A DNA stretch of 64,000 nt from Lojkania enalia (lineage: Eukaryota; Ascomycota; Dothideomycetes; Pleosporales): NCBI GenBank assembly GCA_010094045.1, contig ML986643.1:67146-131145 (forward strand). The letters run 5' to 3'. The position numbers were made by a program, and so were the translations under genes. How positions within the stretch are numbered: the stretch's first letter is position 1; every line of letters begins with the position of its first letter. A model generated the notes under the pieces. It saw nothing but the letters and a program-made list of their open reading frames with translations, was not told the DNA's origin and did not search any database. Below, piece by piece: positions 14,263 to 24,692 of the stretch.

Positions 14263-14460
14263 ATCGATTACTAATAAGAATCTTAGGGGGTAATTAAAAA
14301 TTAATTATAACTCACCCTATATTATATTAAATTGATATTTCTACAAGCGTACTTAACTCTACTACTAGTTACTCTATATAATTTACCTCTTTTAGTATAG
14401 TATCTACCTTTATTTTTTTTTCGACGCAGCTTCTCCTTCGTAGTTAAAGCTAGGGGGGTA

Positions 14461-14664
14461 TATTATAGGGATTTTCGGCTAGTCTGCCGAGCTGTATTAG
14501 ATATCGACGTACGATATTATAGTCGATATTACGCCGGATATTATGCTAGATATTAGCTAATATACCCCTTTTTTATGTACATAAATATGGCCCGCTGGCC
14601 ATCTTCAATCAACCAGTTCAGCTCCTTATCTTCCTCCCTGAGACAAGATTCGCCTCTTATTACA
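14461..14664 (+). repeat. Right LTR of Copia element
   Basis: 204 bases, equal in length to the left copy with no gaps needed. It starts TATTATAGGG after the G-rich polypurine tract and ends TATTACA before the GCTTT target duplicate. Confidence 0.93.
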
Positions 14665-17223
14665 GCTTTTAAAAGATTACTTTAACGTAACACTAATAGT
14701 TTTATAGAGAGCCGTCTATATATATAAGGATATTATCTAAGTATACTAAGATAAAGTTGCCTAAATACTCCTAGATTATATAATTAATATACTATTAGAA
14801 GGTACTTAGAATATTTATAAGGCTGAAGGATATAACTAGCTACTTATATAAACTATAGTAGGTTGTAAACGCTATCTTCTACTTATCTTCTTCTTTAATT
14901 CGAATCTTATTAAATATAGTAATAATATTAAGTTTTATAAACTATTTAGCTTAACTAATTTAATTTAACGTTTCTCGGATTAGAGGTAGAGAGTAGTAGT
15001 CTTTCTATATAATAGCGTTTAGGGTGTAGTAGTTAATATAGAAGTAGAAGCTACCCCCTAGTTTTTATATAAACAGAACCGGTACCGCAGCTAGAGAATT
15101 ACTAACCCAAATAAATCCTTTATTAAAGAGCTCTATTAGAGTCTTCTAAAGGATAAGAAGCATCTCCTATAATATTCTATATAAAGAACTTAAGGGGATC
15201 TTTAGAGGGCTTCTATCTTTCCCTTCCAGCTTAATTATATAGTCTACTCCTAGTCTTAAAGGTAGTAGTTTATCAGCTTCCTATCGATTAAAAGTATAGA
15301 GTTACTATATATATTCTTTAGGGAGTTTTATATAAGGGTCTATCTTTAGCTTATTTTCCAGAGCCTTCTAAATATTAGCTATACTAACAGTAAAAATATA
15401 GGGTAGCTTAGTAAGAGAATCTTATAGGCGTCTTCTATAGCGTTTTACTATAGTAGAGAAAGTATATACTAAAACTTAGGTAATATTAGCCGTATATTAC
15501 TACTTCTAAAGCTCCTAGTTTTATACGATTACCCCCATTCTACAAATATATAGGATTTCCGTTTTTAGGTTGATAATTACGTCCTTACTTTACTTTTATA
15601 AGCGTCCTAAAATTATACTATAATCTCCTTCTATCCTTAAAACTACGTAAGTAAATACCCGACCTAAACCTACCTGACTTCTACCTATATCTAGTAAGTT
15701 AATAATAGCTACCTCTTTAATAATTCTAGCCGAGAAGTCGCTAAATAATAAGGCTGTTAATAGCGTTGGGAGGTGGAAGTATTCCAGTCTAGCCTTTTAT
15801 ATAATCCTTTTCTCGACTATTATATATAAGTTACAGCTATTATCTATTAAGGCGAGAAGGCTAAAGGTATTATTAAGTAGTACAGGGGCTATAAATAGAG
15901 CGCTAGTCATCCGAAATCGATTAAATTCATCTAGTACTTACTTATTTACCTACTCTTTTTATAACTTTAAGCGCCGACTTCCGTTCAGAGCGATACTTTT
16001 CCTATTCTATCAACTTAGGCTATATCTCTATATTCCTTATTATACTAAATAGGCTCTAGCAGTATTATATAAGCCTAATTAAACTGTATACTATTCTTAG
16101 GCGGAGCGTAGCAGCAGCTTTAAGCGAAGTAACCCCCGTTTCTATAGGTAAAATAGGTATTCTATTATTTCTAAGCCTTCAGCTCTTTCTTAGTAATATT
16201 TCTTATCTTCTCTAATAGCTAAAGTCTTATATCTAGGCGCTATATAAGTCCGCGATTAGCTGTTAACATCTAGTCTATAGTATTATTAATAGTAGCTAAC
16301 AGTTGTAGTTGCGGGAGCGGCGTAAGTAGCTGTCCCTAGCTATCTCTTATCTAACTAGTCTTCCCCCTACTAAAGGGCTATATAAAAGTACTATCGAGTT
16401 TAGCTGCTTTAAAATAGTTATTAAGAATATAAAGTTTCCGTACGAAGGTCGTATATAATATAAGGTCTTCTTTACTAACGCTGCTAATTATTAATTAGCG
16501 GAGCTTAGGATAAATCTTCCCTTCTAGATCTTATATCTTAACTTAGTCTAGGTAAGAGTTATATAATACTTTTATAAAGAGATAATTGTATTCGACTAGA
16601 AATTTAATAAAGGTTTTATTACCTTATCTTAGGGTTTTAAATTTAATCCTAGCTTATTTCTAACAGTAGAGGTTATTATATTATATATTTATAATTGTCT
16701 AGAATTTATTATAAGTAAGAGTACCTATAATAATATATTTTTTATACGACTAAAAGTATATTCTAGTATTACTCTTATAAAACGATATTATATAGGCTAC
16801 TACTATCGTATCTATTAAGCCTATAGATAAACTATTAATACGGATCTTAGTCTTTATACTACTTTTCCAAATAGGGTATACTTTACAGTCTCTTTAGAAC
16901 TTATCTAACTTATTAAGTATAGCTTTTATACGAATAGGCTTAGTAATTATTAATAGTATAGTTAGCGAGATACTCCCTTTAGAGGCCGAATACTTATTCA
17001 GTTGCTCCTCGAACTTCCGATAAAAGCTTGTTCTTTTAAGTTACTATTACTGCTTTTCTTTCTCTAGGTATTCTAGCCTGGCTGCTATTTCAGCAAACTA
17101 TCTCTATATAGTTACTATATCGAATCCTTATTCTACCGGTCTATTTTAGTCTATAACTTTATACAGTAGTAGGTCTACTTAATAGTTAAAATAGAATCTA
17201 GTGCAGTATAAGCTTTAACAAAT

Positions 17224-17425
17224 TAAGAAGGTCTGAGGATATAATAGGATTAGATATAATAAGAATCTATTATTATTAAAGCTAGAGAAAGAGAAGAGAA
17301 GGTATATAGTAGTAAGATATATATTATTCGCTTACTTTAGTCTAGGCAGGTATAAGGTCGTATAAGGGTAACTACTATTATAGCATTATAGGAACGGGAC
17401 TAAGCTATAGGCTAGGACCTTTACA
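17224..17425 (-). repeat. Right (5') LTR of middle Gypsy element
   Basis: 202 bases, same length as the left copy, ending CCTTTACA. It is followed at once by GGTTG and the resumed integrase frame of the outer element, which fixes the boundary. Confidence 0.9.
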
Positions 17426-17430
17426 GGTTG

Positions 17431-18480
17431 TACGAATATTATAGTAGTAGTTAATAGGCTTAGTAAGTACAGACACCTAATACTATATATAAGAATCGAA
17501 GCTTCTAATATTATCTAACTATTCCATCGCTATATATAGGTTTATTATAGACTACTATATACTATTACGTCCGACTGTAAAATATAGTTTATCTCTACCT
17601 TCTACTAAGAGCTCTATAGACAGCTATAAATTAACACGCGTATGTTAACCAGCTTCTATCTAAAGACTGATAGCTAGATAGAAAACGCTAACGTAATAAT
17701 AGAACAAGTTTTCTAAGCCTATACTAGCTATAAATAAGATGACTAGGTTGAATAGCTACTAATAGTATAGTTTAAAGCGAATAACACAGTGTTTAAATTA
17801 ATAAAAGTTTCCCTATTTCTAGCCTACTTTAGCTAGTACCCTTAAATAGGTTTTAAACCGTTTATAGGGATCTATTAACTATTAAAATAGTTCCTAATAG
17901 CTTAGAAAGCTAATAGACTAGTTAATAAGATAAAAGATATTATAGAGTATATTAGAGAAGAACTTACTTAGGTATAAGTGCTTTAATAAGAGTATGCTAA
18001 CCGCAAGCGTATACCAGCCCCTAACTACTAGGTTAGTAATCTAGTCTAGCTAGATGCTAGGAATATACGTATATAAAGACCGTCGAAAAAGTTTAACTAG
18101 AAGAATATAGGCTCCTATAAGGTTATTACGAAGGTATCCTCATACGCTTATAGACTAAAGCTACCCAAATTAGCTAAAATATATTCTATATTCTATATAT
18201 TACTATTATAGCTAGTACCTAAGTTGTTTAACTACTTACCTAGTTAATAAGTATACAACCCTAAACCTATTAAGATTGATAGAGAACTGGAATACCTTAT
18301 CGAGCGAATAGAAGACCTCTACTACAACCAACAGAGACGCCGGCACGAATACCTAGTTAAGTAGACTAGCTATTATAACCTAGAATAGTACCTAGCTAGT
18401 AACTTTACTAAGATAACTGCCGCAGAAGATTACTACGCTAGAAACCCGAATAAATAAGACCCGAATACAATATTACGTCT
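17431..18480 (+). pseudogene. pol of outer Gypsy element, 3' part: rest of integrase plus chromodomain
   Basis: Directly after the second element's duplicated target bases, the frame resumes with CTNIIVVVNRLSKYRHLI, the standard Gypsy integrase core motif. The rest of the catalytic core and a C-terminal integrase region follow. At about 18,275-18,460 comes a chromodomain-like stretch (ELEYLIERIEDLYY, then HEYLV). In living chromoviruses the chromodomain steers integration towards marked chromatin. The 5' half of the same domain lies at 6,195-6,255. Several TAG/TAA codons interrupt the reading. Confidence 0.85.
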
Positions 18481-19083
18481 AGATTCTTAATTAGGCGTTA
18501 AGGTCTAATCTAAGTATATTCTTAGACGCCTATAATAATACTATACCAATATAATACTAGTAATAATACTACTACCAATCCCTGGTATAGTACTACTATA
18601 AGAACTAAACCGACCTAATCTCTAGTATAATACTACTATACAATAATAACTGGTTATACTGATACGCCTACGACCTTAACTAACGCTAGTATTAATAACT
18701 ACTACTTAATTATAAATAACCTAAATATAATATAAAGACCTAACTTATAGGAGCTTATAACTAAAAGGGGGGTACTATTATAGTAATACCGCGATACCTC
18801 TATATCTATACTACCCTTACTATAATACCTAAACCAGCTGCTAGTAATAACTATCAGCTACTAGCTAGAATATAACCGACTTATCTTAACTATAATAGAG
18901 AAAGGTTTTGCTAACCCGGCTAGCCTATATAGTAGTACAAATCTAGCTCCTATAAAAACCTATATAATATAAATATCTCTATTATTTATATAACGTTTTA
19001 ATATTTATATATAGTATATAGTAATAAAGTTAACTACTTAAAGTGCGATTAATCAACTATACGTAAGCGTCTGTAATACTATA

Positions 19084-21921
19084 TAATACTAACTATACTA
19101 AACTATAATATAAATATAATTTATATAAAGTAGGTTACTATCTAAAATAAAAATATATATTTAGTAAAGTAATACTATAAAAAGTTTAGTCTTCTATTAG
19201 ATTAGAGTTATAATCTCTAGATAGTCTTAGACTTAAAAAAGGCTACTTTAAATAAAACTAATTCTCTACTATATTAATTTATAGTAATAAATATTTAATA
19301 TATAATATATAATAAATATATAATATATAATTATTTCCTATAATTATAAAAGAACCTTATAGAGTACTCTTACTTTAACCTTATACCCCAGCGCTAAAAA
19401 CCCTACCCTAACCTTAACCTTAATATTAAAAACCTCTACCTAACCTATACTCTAGTACTAAAAACTCTACCTTAACTCTAACTCTAGCGCTAAAAATCTT
19501 AAACCTAACCTTAACCTAGATAAGATATTATATACTCTATTTACTAGTCTAAAGCTTATACTTTAGTTTTTAAAATCTACTACTTAACTCTTATATATTA
19601 TTATTTACTAGGTAATTTATATTTTCTATACTATTCTTATATACTTTAATCTATTTAGTTAGAACTTTTAAAAATCTTAGGTAATTTAGATACTTATTAT
19701 AAAAAGCTCTTAGCTTATAAAGTAAACTTATAAAGTTTAAAGCTTTATACTAGATTAGATTAAGATTATATTCTATCTATTTTATATAGTATTTAAAGGT
19801 CTTATAATATAACTTACTAGCTAATATTTCTTTAACCTCCTACTCTTCTACCCTATTAATAGTAATAGCGGGTGGTTTTAGAGCTTCTTATCTAGATAAA
19901 AGGTCCTAGGGGTTCTTATATAATAGGTTTAGTATAAAGATATTATATATACTTAATCCTAGAGGTAGTTATAAATAGTATAAGTTTCTAACCTACTCTA
20001 GTACTTTAAAAAGGCCTTTCTATTAATTAGATAGTTTTTAGCTCGGTCTCTAAACCGTAAAATTCTTAATATTTAAGTAGACTATATTATTAATCTACTA
20101 ATTAATTAGTTACTAGTAATAGTTAATAATAGATTATATACAATCTTAAACCTTCTTAATATTAGCCTTTATAGTTTCCTAGGCTGTATATATATAAGTT
20201 ACTAGAACTAAAGCGTTCTTATAATTTAATTTATCTATTATAGTAATAGGATTAATAGAATATTTCTAATTCTAACTCTAATAAAGCTTAAATCTATATA
20301 GAATCTAATATAGAGATATTCTAATAGTTATATATAGTAGAGTTACTTATACTTAGTTAATTATAGGTAATAGAGAACTCTAGTTATTCTAATAGAAGGA
20401 TATAAAAGAATATAGTCTTTAATTAATATACTTATTTATAATCTCTATCTATCTATTAGTCTCTTTATAATAAGTAGTAGATAGTTTAATTTTTACGCCT
20501 AAAATATAGTAGAATTCGAACTAGAAATTAGATATAAACTAAAGTCTTTAGTCTAAAATAATAGTTTTAGGTATATAGCTAAAATAGTATACCTATTAAA
20601 TAAATAATTCGGCTATTCCCTATATATTAATTATATAATAGTAGAGAATAGATATAACTTATTTAGATAGGCGATTAATTACTATTATAATCTAATTATA
20701 TCTAAACTTATCTATAGAAAAATTCTTAAAATTAATATATAGATACTATATTAGTTAATTTAGTATAAGAAGTAAGTAGATAAAACCTAGGGTTTAGGTT
20801 TATATTAGATAAGCTTTATAATATAAAATATAATTCTATATATATCGTTTATAAATAGCTTTTATACCCTTCTAATAGTACTTCTAGAATAGTAACTAAT
20901 AGGTTTTAGTAGTATTTAGGTATATAGAAGATATTTAGTTATAAGCCTCTTATATAAGTTATATATAAAAGCCTAAATCTAATAGAATATATAAATAATT
21001 ATTGTAGAGGAATAGTCCGTTTTCTATCTAATATTTATAGGGTAGAAGTATATATTTCTATATAAAGGAGGCTCGGTTTTCTTATAATAATATATCGATT
21101 AACTCTAGAGAGTTTAGTAATATAACCTACTCCTAACCTTTAATAACGTTTAGTATAGCCGCTTAAATTATTATTTAAATAATATAAGACTAGACTAATT
21201 CGGTATTAATTTAGAGGTAAAGTTAATACGGTTTAAATAGGACTCTTAACTAGTTATTAGTTTAAGCTACTTTTAAATTTTCTATATTTTATTTATAATA
21301 ACTAAAGATATCTACTCTAGTATTATTTTTACCTAGGGTATACTTAATTTAAAACTAATACTAAACTAATTCTTTAGTCTAATAAATTTAATAAGTATTA
21401 AGTACTTTTATAGTTATAAAATATTTAAGTAAGTAATAATTAGTATATACTAGAGTCCTAGTAGCTACTAAAGTAAGTTCTACCCTCTATTATTTAAATA
21501 TAATAATAATTGCGAATAGTTTCTTATTATAAATTTTCTAGTTTAGTTCTAAACTAGATAGAACCTTACTATAAAATATTATAGAGTACTATTTTCTATT
21601 AGGATATTTCTATAATAGTATTCTTATAACTACTCTATTAGAGGCATTAGTTTCTATTTTTATTTCTAATATAGGGTTAAAGTAGTAGAGTATAGGTATA
21701 CTTAATAGAGCTAACTTTAATTTTTTAAAGGTAATATTATATTCTAAAATCTATATAAAAGAGGTTATAAGATTTTATAATATAATAATTAGCTTTATAA
21801 TACGCGAGAATTCCGGTATAAACTGTTAATAGAATCTAGTAAAACTTAAGAAGAATTTTATACCTATTATAGTAGTAGGTAGCTACTAGTTATATAGTAC
21901 TTCTACCTTCTCTAGGTTAAC
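19084..21921 (-). mobile_element. Truncated minus-strand Ty3/Gypsy chromovirus fragment
   Basis: On the minus strand, from the right edge leftwards, one reads the RT-RNase H connection and an RNase H with IETNASNRVV near 21,640 and YNKKLFAIIIIF near 21,500. Next come LGKNNTRVDIFS near 21,320 and an integrase core with IIIVINRLSK near 20,670. Then follow an integrase C-terminus (about 19,990-20,080) and a chromodomain (about 19,640-19,860; EVKEILASKLYYKTFKYYIK). The palm part of RT and everything upstream are missing at the 21,922 edge, so the element is truncated at its 5' side. No LTR pair can be assigned. It is a separate element from the nested three. Confidence 0.82.
19390..19517. repeat. 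Four tandem 32-base repeats with telomere-like core
   Basis: Four consecutive 32-base units (19,390-19,421; 19,422-19,453; 19,454-19,485; 19,486-19,517). Each begins with AGCGCTAAAAA or a close variant and continues with CCCTACCCTAACC-like sequence. Units 2 and 3 have drifted more. The CCCTAA-like core resembles fungal telomere repeats, but the match is loose. The array sits left of the chromodomain of the truncated element, perhaps in its 3' untranslated or LTR region. Confidence 0.7.
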
Positions 21922-23066
21922 AAAAAAAAAATTTTTTTTTTTTTTTTTGTTTCTTATGGTTTTGCTTTACCTTTTACCCCCTTCTTCTTCATCTTCTTTT
22001 CTTAGTTGTTTTATCATGATGGGATGGTACAGTACGGTACGAAGTTCTTCGGCACTTTTATGGTACAGGCGATGAATGACGGCGAGCGATGCAACGTGAT
22101 GGTGCACCCTTGTATTTGCTTTTGTCTGATGGGCGGTGTGAGAGCTGTGATAGCATGATCAATTTTGCAAGAGGATTTTTCCCTAGTTCTATGAATTGAG
22201 ATTTGTTTGATTGATGTGTGATGAGAGGTGGGCGATTGATCTAGTTTTTTTTTTTTTTTATTTGGGGGGAGGGAGGAGGAGTGTATTATGGAGGCTCTCT
22301 TCTTTTGCTAGAGAAAGAAGGATTTTTGATAATGATCTATATATGTGTTGTGCGGGTTTTGTGGTGGGGATGACCGATTATGCGTGTTCGAATATTTTAC
22401 CAAGTGTAAGTGAAGGGGTTTTTTTTTTTTTTCCTCCCCTCCCTAGCTGTGTAGGATGTGATGATTAGCCATCTGAGGCACTAAGCAGTCAGATGTGTGG
22501 GTCTTGGATCGTGCTTTCGAAAGGAAGATGTAGACGTTTTGCTCCGCCCCCTCCCTCCCCCAAATTTTTTTTTTTTGGCTGCACGCGGCGTAGGCTTACA
22601 TGTACCTGGAAGTTATTTTCACTGTGTGATCGAGTAGAAGTGGGTATACAGAGTTTCCCGAATCAGAGCTGAGAGGGTTTTTTTTTTTTTTGGGAAGGGA
22701 TGCACTTCAGCAGCGCTGTGATACAGACACAGCAGTCCCTTCAATCCTGAGGACACGGACGAATAAGATAGGCGACGGACGGGGTCTGAGGGAACCGAAG
22801 GGATCGGGGAGGCTAGGTGGATTAGTGATGTTTTTGGCGAACTTTCCGAGGTAGATTGCCGGATCAAGGGGTGTGGGGAGTGTTTTGAGTTTCGGGAAGT
22901 GGGATAGATGCGTACATAGAGAGAGTGGGGGGAATGCTTAGTATAGAGATGCCTATTTGAGTAATTACTCCCTCTGTTTCAGAGGTGGTCCTGGCGATGC
23001 ACTTCCTGGACTCCTTTGATATCTATATCCCTGTTTCCTTTGAGATAGCTACAGGTAGCCCTCCGT
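21922..23066. other. Boundary of AT-rich block and gene-free spacer with homopolymer runs
   Basis: At about 21,921 composition changes abruptly from RIP-mutated AT-rich DNA to mixed sequence. The junction carries a run of As followed by a long run of Ts. Further T runs of 11-16 bases lie near 22,247, 22,420, 22,567 and 22,679. Short open frames here are low-complexity and look like chance. It probably includes the 3' untranslated region of the RRP8 gene to the right. Confidence 0.55.
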
Positions 23067-24497
23067 TCATCGGATTTTGTACAAGCAAGGCTTGAGCACC
23101 TTCCCGTCATCTGCGTCATCCTGCTCATCGTCGGTTACGGCAGCAAATTTCTTGCCCTTGATTCCCATTTTCAGGCCGCCGGCGCCGGCACCTCTGCCAT
23201 CCTCATGTTTCGCATTCTTCCCCTTGGTTGGACTGGTGCCCTTGACGAACTGCATCTTGACAAACATCTTATTACTCATATCAACCGCACCGTCCCGCTT
23301 CTCTGGCAACGCATCGAGCACGAAACCATGTTTCCTCAACACCTCGACAAAAGCGGAGACATCCGTGCCCTCTCTGCTCTCCACGCCATCAACCCGTTCC
23401 GCTAGTTCTGCTTCATCGTCGCTGCCTTGGATGCCCTCCTCTTCCGTCTTCTCGCCTCGGCCCTTCTTTTTACCCTTGGCCTTCTTGTCCGGTTTGTGGA
23501 GCGAGCCGACAGAGTTGATAGGAGGTTTACCGGGTCGTGATTTCGCGATGCGGCCAAAGCGCGATTTGATTTCTGCGACCCAGAGCTCGCCTTTCCAGCG
23601 CAGGATCCGGTACGCTTCGTCGATGAAGTCGAGCCAGTTGGTTCCCATTAACGCGAGGCAGAATATCGCAACGTCTACGCTGCCATCTGGTAATGGGAGG
23701 TTGGAAACGTCGGCTACCGTGACGAGGTTGGCGGAGGGTCCGGACGGCTTGGATAAGTCGAAGGCCTGGATGGTTGTGTTGAGGGACTTGAGATGCGGTT
23801 GTAAGCGGTAGGACAGCGATGCCGTGCCGCAGCCTAGGTCTGCGATCGTAGAGTGACCCTTCATATTCCGCGGTAACGGCTTGATGCCGACGTTTCCTGC
23901 AGACGACTCATTTGGTGAATCCGCCCCGGAGGATTTGCCTCGCTTGTCTTTCCGCTTCTTGTCTTTCCATGGGTCTTTGATGCGGATTTTTCCTCGTAGC
24001 AGGATCGTGTTGAAGTATACGTCGACGGGGTTCTCGGGCCAGACTTCGACTTGTTGGGCGAAGCCGCGGTGGTAGTCTTCGAACATCTCGGGGTTCTCTC
24101 TGAAGAGGTCCAGTGACTCTTTTGAGGGCTTGGTGTAGAGCGTTTCGTTGAGGTGGCGGAAGCGGGCGCTGGTGAGCTTTGCACGCATGGATTTTTGGAG
24201 CGGCGTCAAGCGTTTTGGTTCTAGAAGAGAGATCATGCCAGTGGATTGGTTGGATTTGTCGGACTTGGCATCGGTCGCGGGTTTCAGTGATGCATTGGTT
24301 GAAGTTGAGGGGTCGGGCTCAGGCTTGTGATCTTCCTTGTGCTTCTTGTCGCGCTTTGATGTAGACTCTGTAGCATTCTCGCCCTTCCTCTTCCTTTTCT
24401 TGCCCTTCTTGCTTTCTTTGCCCTCAGCGGCCACTTTCGGGGCCTCGACCTGCGTCTGCAGCGGCGCGGAGATGTTCCAGCCCTGCACTGAGAACAT
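23067..24497 (-). CDS. RRP8: Ribosomal RNA-processing protein 8, 25S rRNA adenine-N1 methyltransferase
   Basis: A 476-residue single-exon protein. Rrp8 is a nucleolar SAM-dependent methyltransferase that makes m1A in the large-subunit rRNA and supports early pre-rRNA cleavage. Residues 1-90 are Lys/Arg-rich (KKGKKRKRKG), fitting nucleolar targeting. The family block PLQKSMRAKLTSARFRHLNE is at about 99-118. The SAM fold begins with motif I ADLGCGTA (219-226), then FDLS (246-249), VADVSNLPLPDGS (261-273) and VDVAIFCLALMGTNW (274-288). A charged, Lys-rich insertion at about 315-385 makes it longer than yeast Rrp8 (392 aa). The methionine chosen opens MFSVQGWNIS, which resembles the conserved N-terminus. 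The large open frame on the opposite strand is a shadow. Confidence 0.93.
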   Translation of the reverse strand: MFSVQGWNISAPLQTQVEAPKVAAEGKESKKGKKRKRKGENATESTSKRDKKHKEDHKPEPDPSTSTNASLKPATDAKSDKSNQSTGMISLLEPKRLTPLQKSMRAKLTSARFRHLNETLYTKPSKESLDLFRENPEMFEDYHRGFAQQVEVWPENPVDVYFNTILLRGKIRIKDPWKDKKRKDKRGKSSGADSPNESSAGNVGIKPLPRNMKGHSTIADLGCGTASLSYRLQPHLKSLNTTIQAFDLSKPSGPSANLVTVADVSNLPLPDGSVDVAIFCLALMGTNWLDFIDEAYRILRWKGELWVAEIKSRFGRIAKSRPGKPPINSVGSLHKPDKKAKGKKKGRGEKTEEEGIQGSDDEAELAERVDGVESREGTDVSAFVEVLRKHGFVLDALPEKRDGAVDMSNKMFVKMQFVKGTSPTKGKNAKHEDGRGAGAGGLKMGIKGKKFAAVTDDEQDDADDGKVLKPCLYKIR

Positions 24498-24692
24498 CTT
24501 GTGAGAGGAATTGGTGTTTTTAGGATGATTGCGGGGAAAAATTATTTGGTTGGCCGGGGAAACATTTAACCGAGCATAAGCGCAAAATTCATTATCATAT
24601 GCCTAGTACCATACATATCCAAAATGCTAGAGAGGCTCTACATTAACAAGTGAAGAAGCCAAGATCTATAATCCCGCACCCAACCTAAACCC

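Larger units (their letters stand above)
9012..14664 (+). mobile_element. Innermost Ty1/Copia LTR retrotransposon, plus strand
   Basis: Two 204-base direct LTRs flank a plus-strand gag-pol frame in Copia order (integrase before RT). Identical 5-base target duplications GCTTT lie at 9,007-9,011 and 14,665-14,669. A purine tract ending in six Gs followed by TA lies at about 14,449-14,460, just before the right LTR. The whole is about 5.65 kb, a normal full length. It lies inside the reverse transcriptase of the middle Gypsy element. It is therefore the last of the three to have inserted, unless recombination is invoked. Confidence 0.93.
6261..17425 (-). mobile_element. Middle Ty3/Gypsy LTR retrotransposon, minus strand, inserted in the outer element's integrase
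   Basis: Two 202-base direct LTRs bound an element that reads on the minus strand. A pyrimidine-rich plus-strand tract (6,463-6,495), purine-rich on the minus strand, sits inside the left LTR. That makes the left LTR the 3' LTR. On the minus strand I can read RT motifs at about 14,975-15,090 (GGSFYFYINYYTLNAI) and the RT thumb at about 8,870-9,000. RNase H is at about 8,330-8,660 (YNKKLLVVI, then FTVYIDYYNLKYF). Integrase is expected further left. RIP stops are frequent. The element is itself split by a Copia element at 9,012-14,664. Flanking 5-mers AGTTA (6,256-6,260) and GGTTG (17,426-17,430) fit a duplicated target changed by two G-to-A mutations. Confidence 0.88.
1950..19083 (+). mobile_element. 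Outer Ty3/Gypsy chromovirus-type LTR retrotransposon, RIP-mutated and interrupted
   Basis: Direct LTRs of 309 and 308 bases flank an internal region that reads on the plus strand in the order gag with zinc knuckle, reverse transcriptase, RNase H, integrase, chromodomain. This is the order known for Ty3/Gypsy chromoviruses. A purine tract ending in six Gs (18,763-18,772) sits just inside the right LTR, as expected of a polypurine tract. Coding is destroyed by TAG/TAA codons and by Asp-to-Asn and Cys-to-Tyr changes typical of RIP. The integrase is split between 6,255 and 17,431 by a second element. Without the insert the element is close to 6 kb, a normal size. Target-site duplications for this element are ambiguous. 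Confidence 0.9.

Noticed and set aside
1..21921. Centromere or CRISPR-like array as an explanation of the AT-rich block
   Set aside because: The block is accounted for by RIP-mutated LTR elements, and no regularly spaced repeat-spacer pattern exists. A centromeric location cannot be judged from sequence alone.
22211..22468. Small open frames at 22,211-22,468 and 22,619-22,867
   Set aside because: They depend on homopolymer T runs translated as Phe/Lys and show no conserved features.
23077..23811. 244-codon open frame on the plus strand opposite RRP8
   Set aside because: It lies wholly inside the RRP8 coding region, is Ser/Pro-rich without motifs, and is explained as a shadow of the minus-strand gene.
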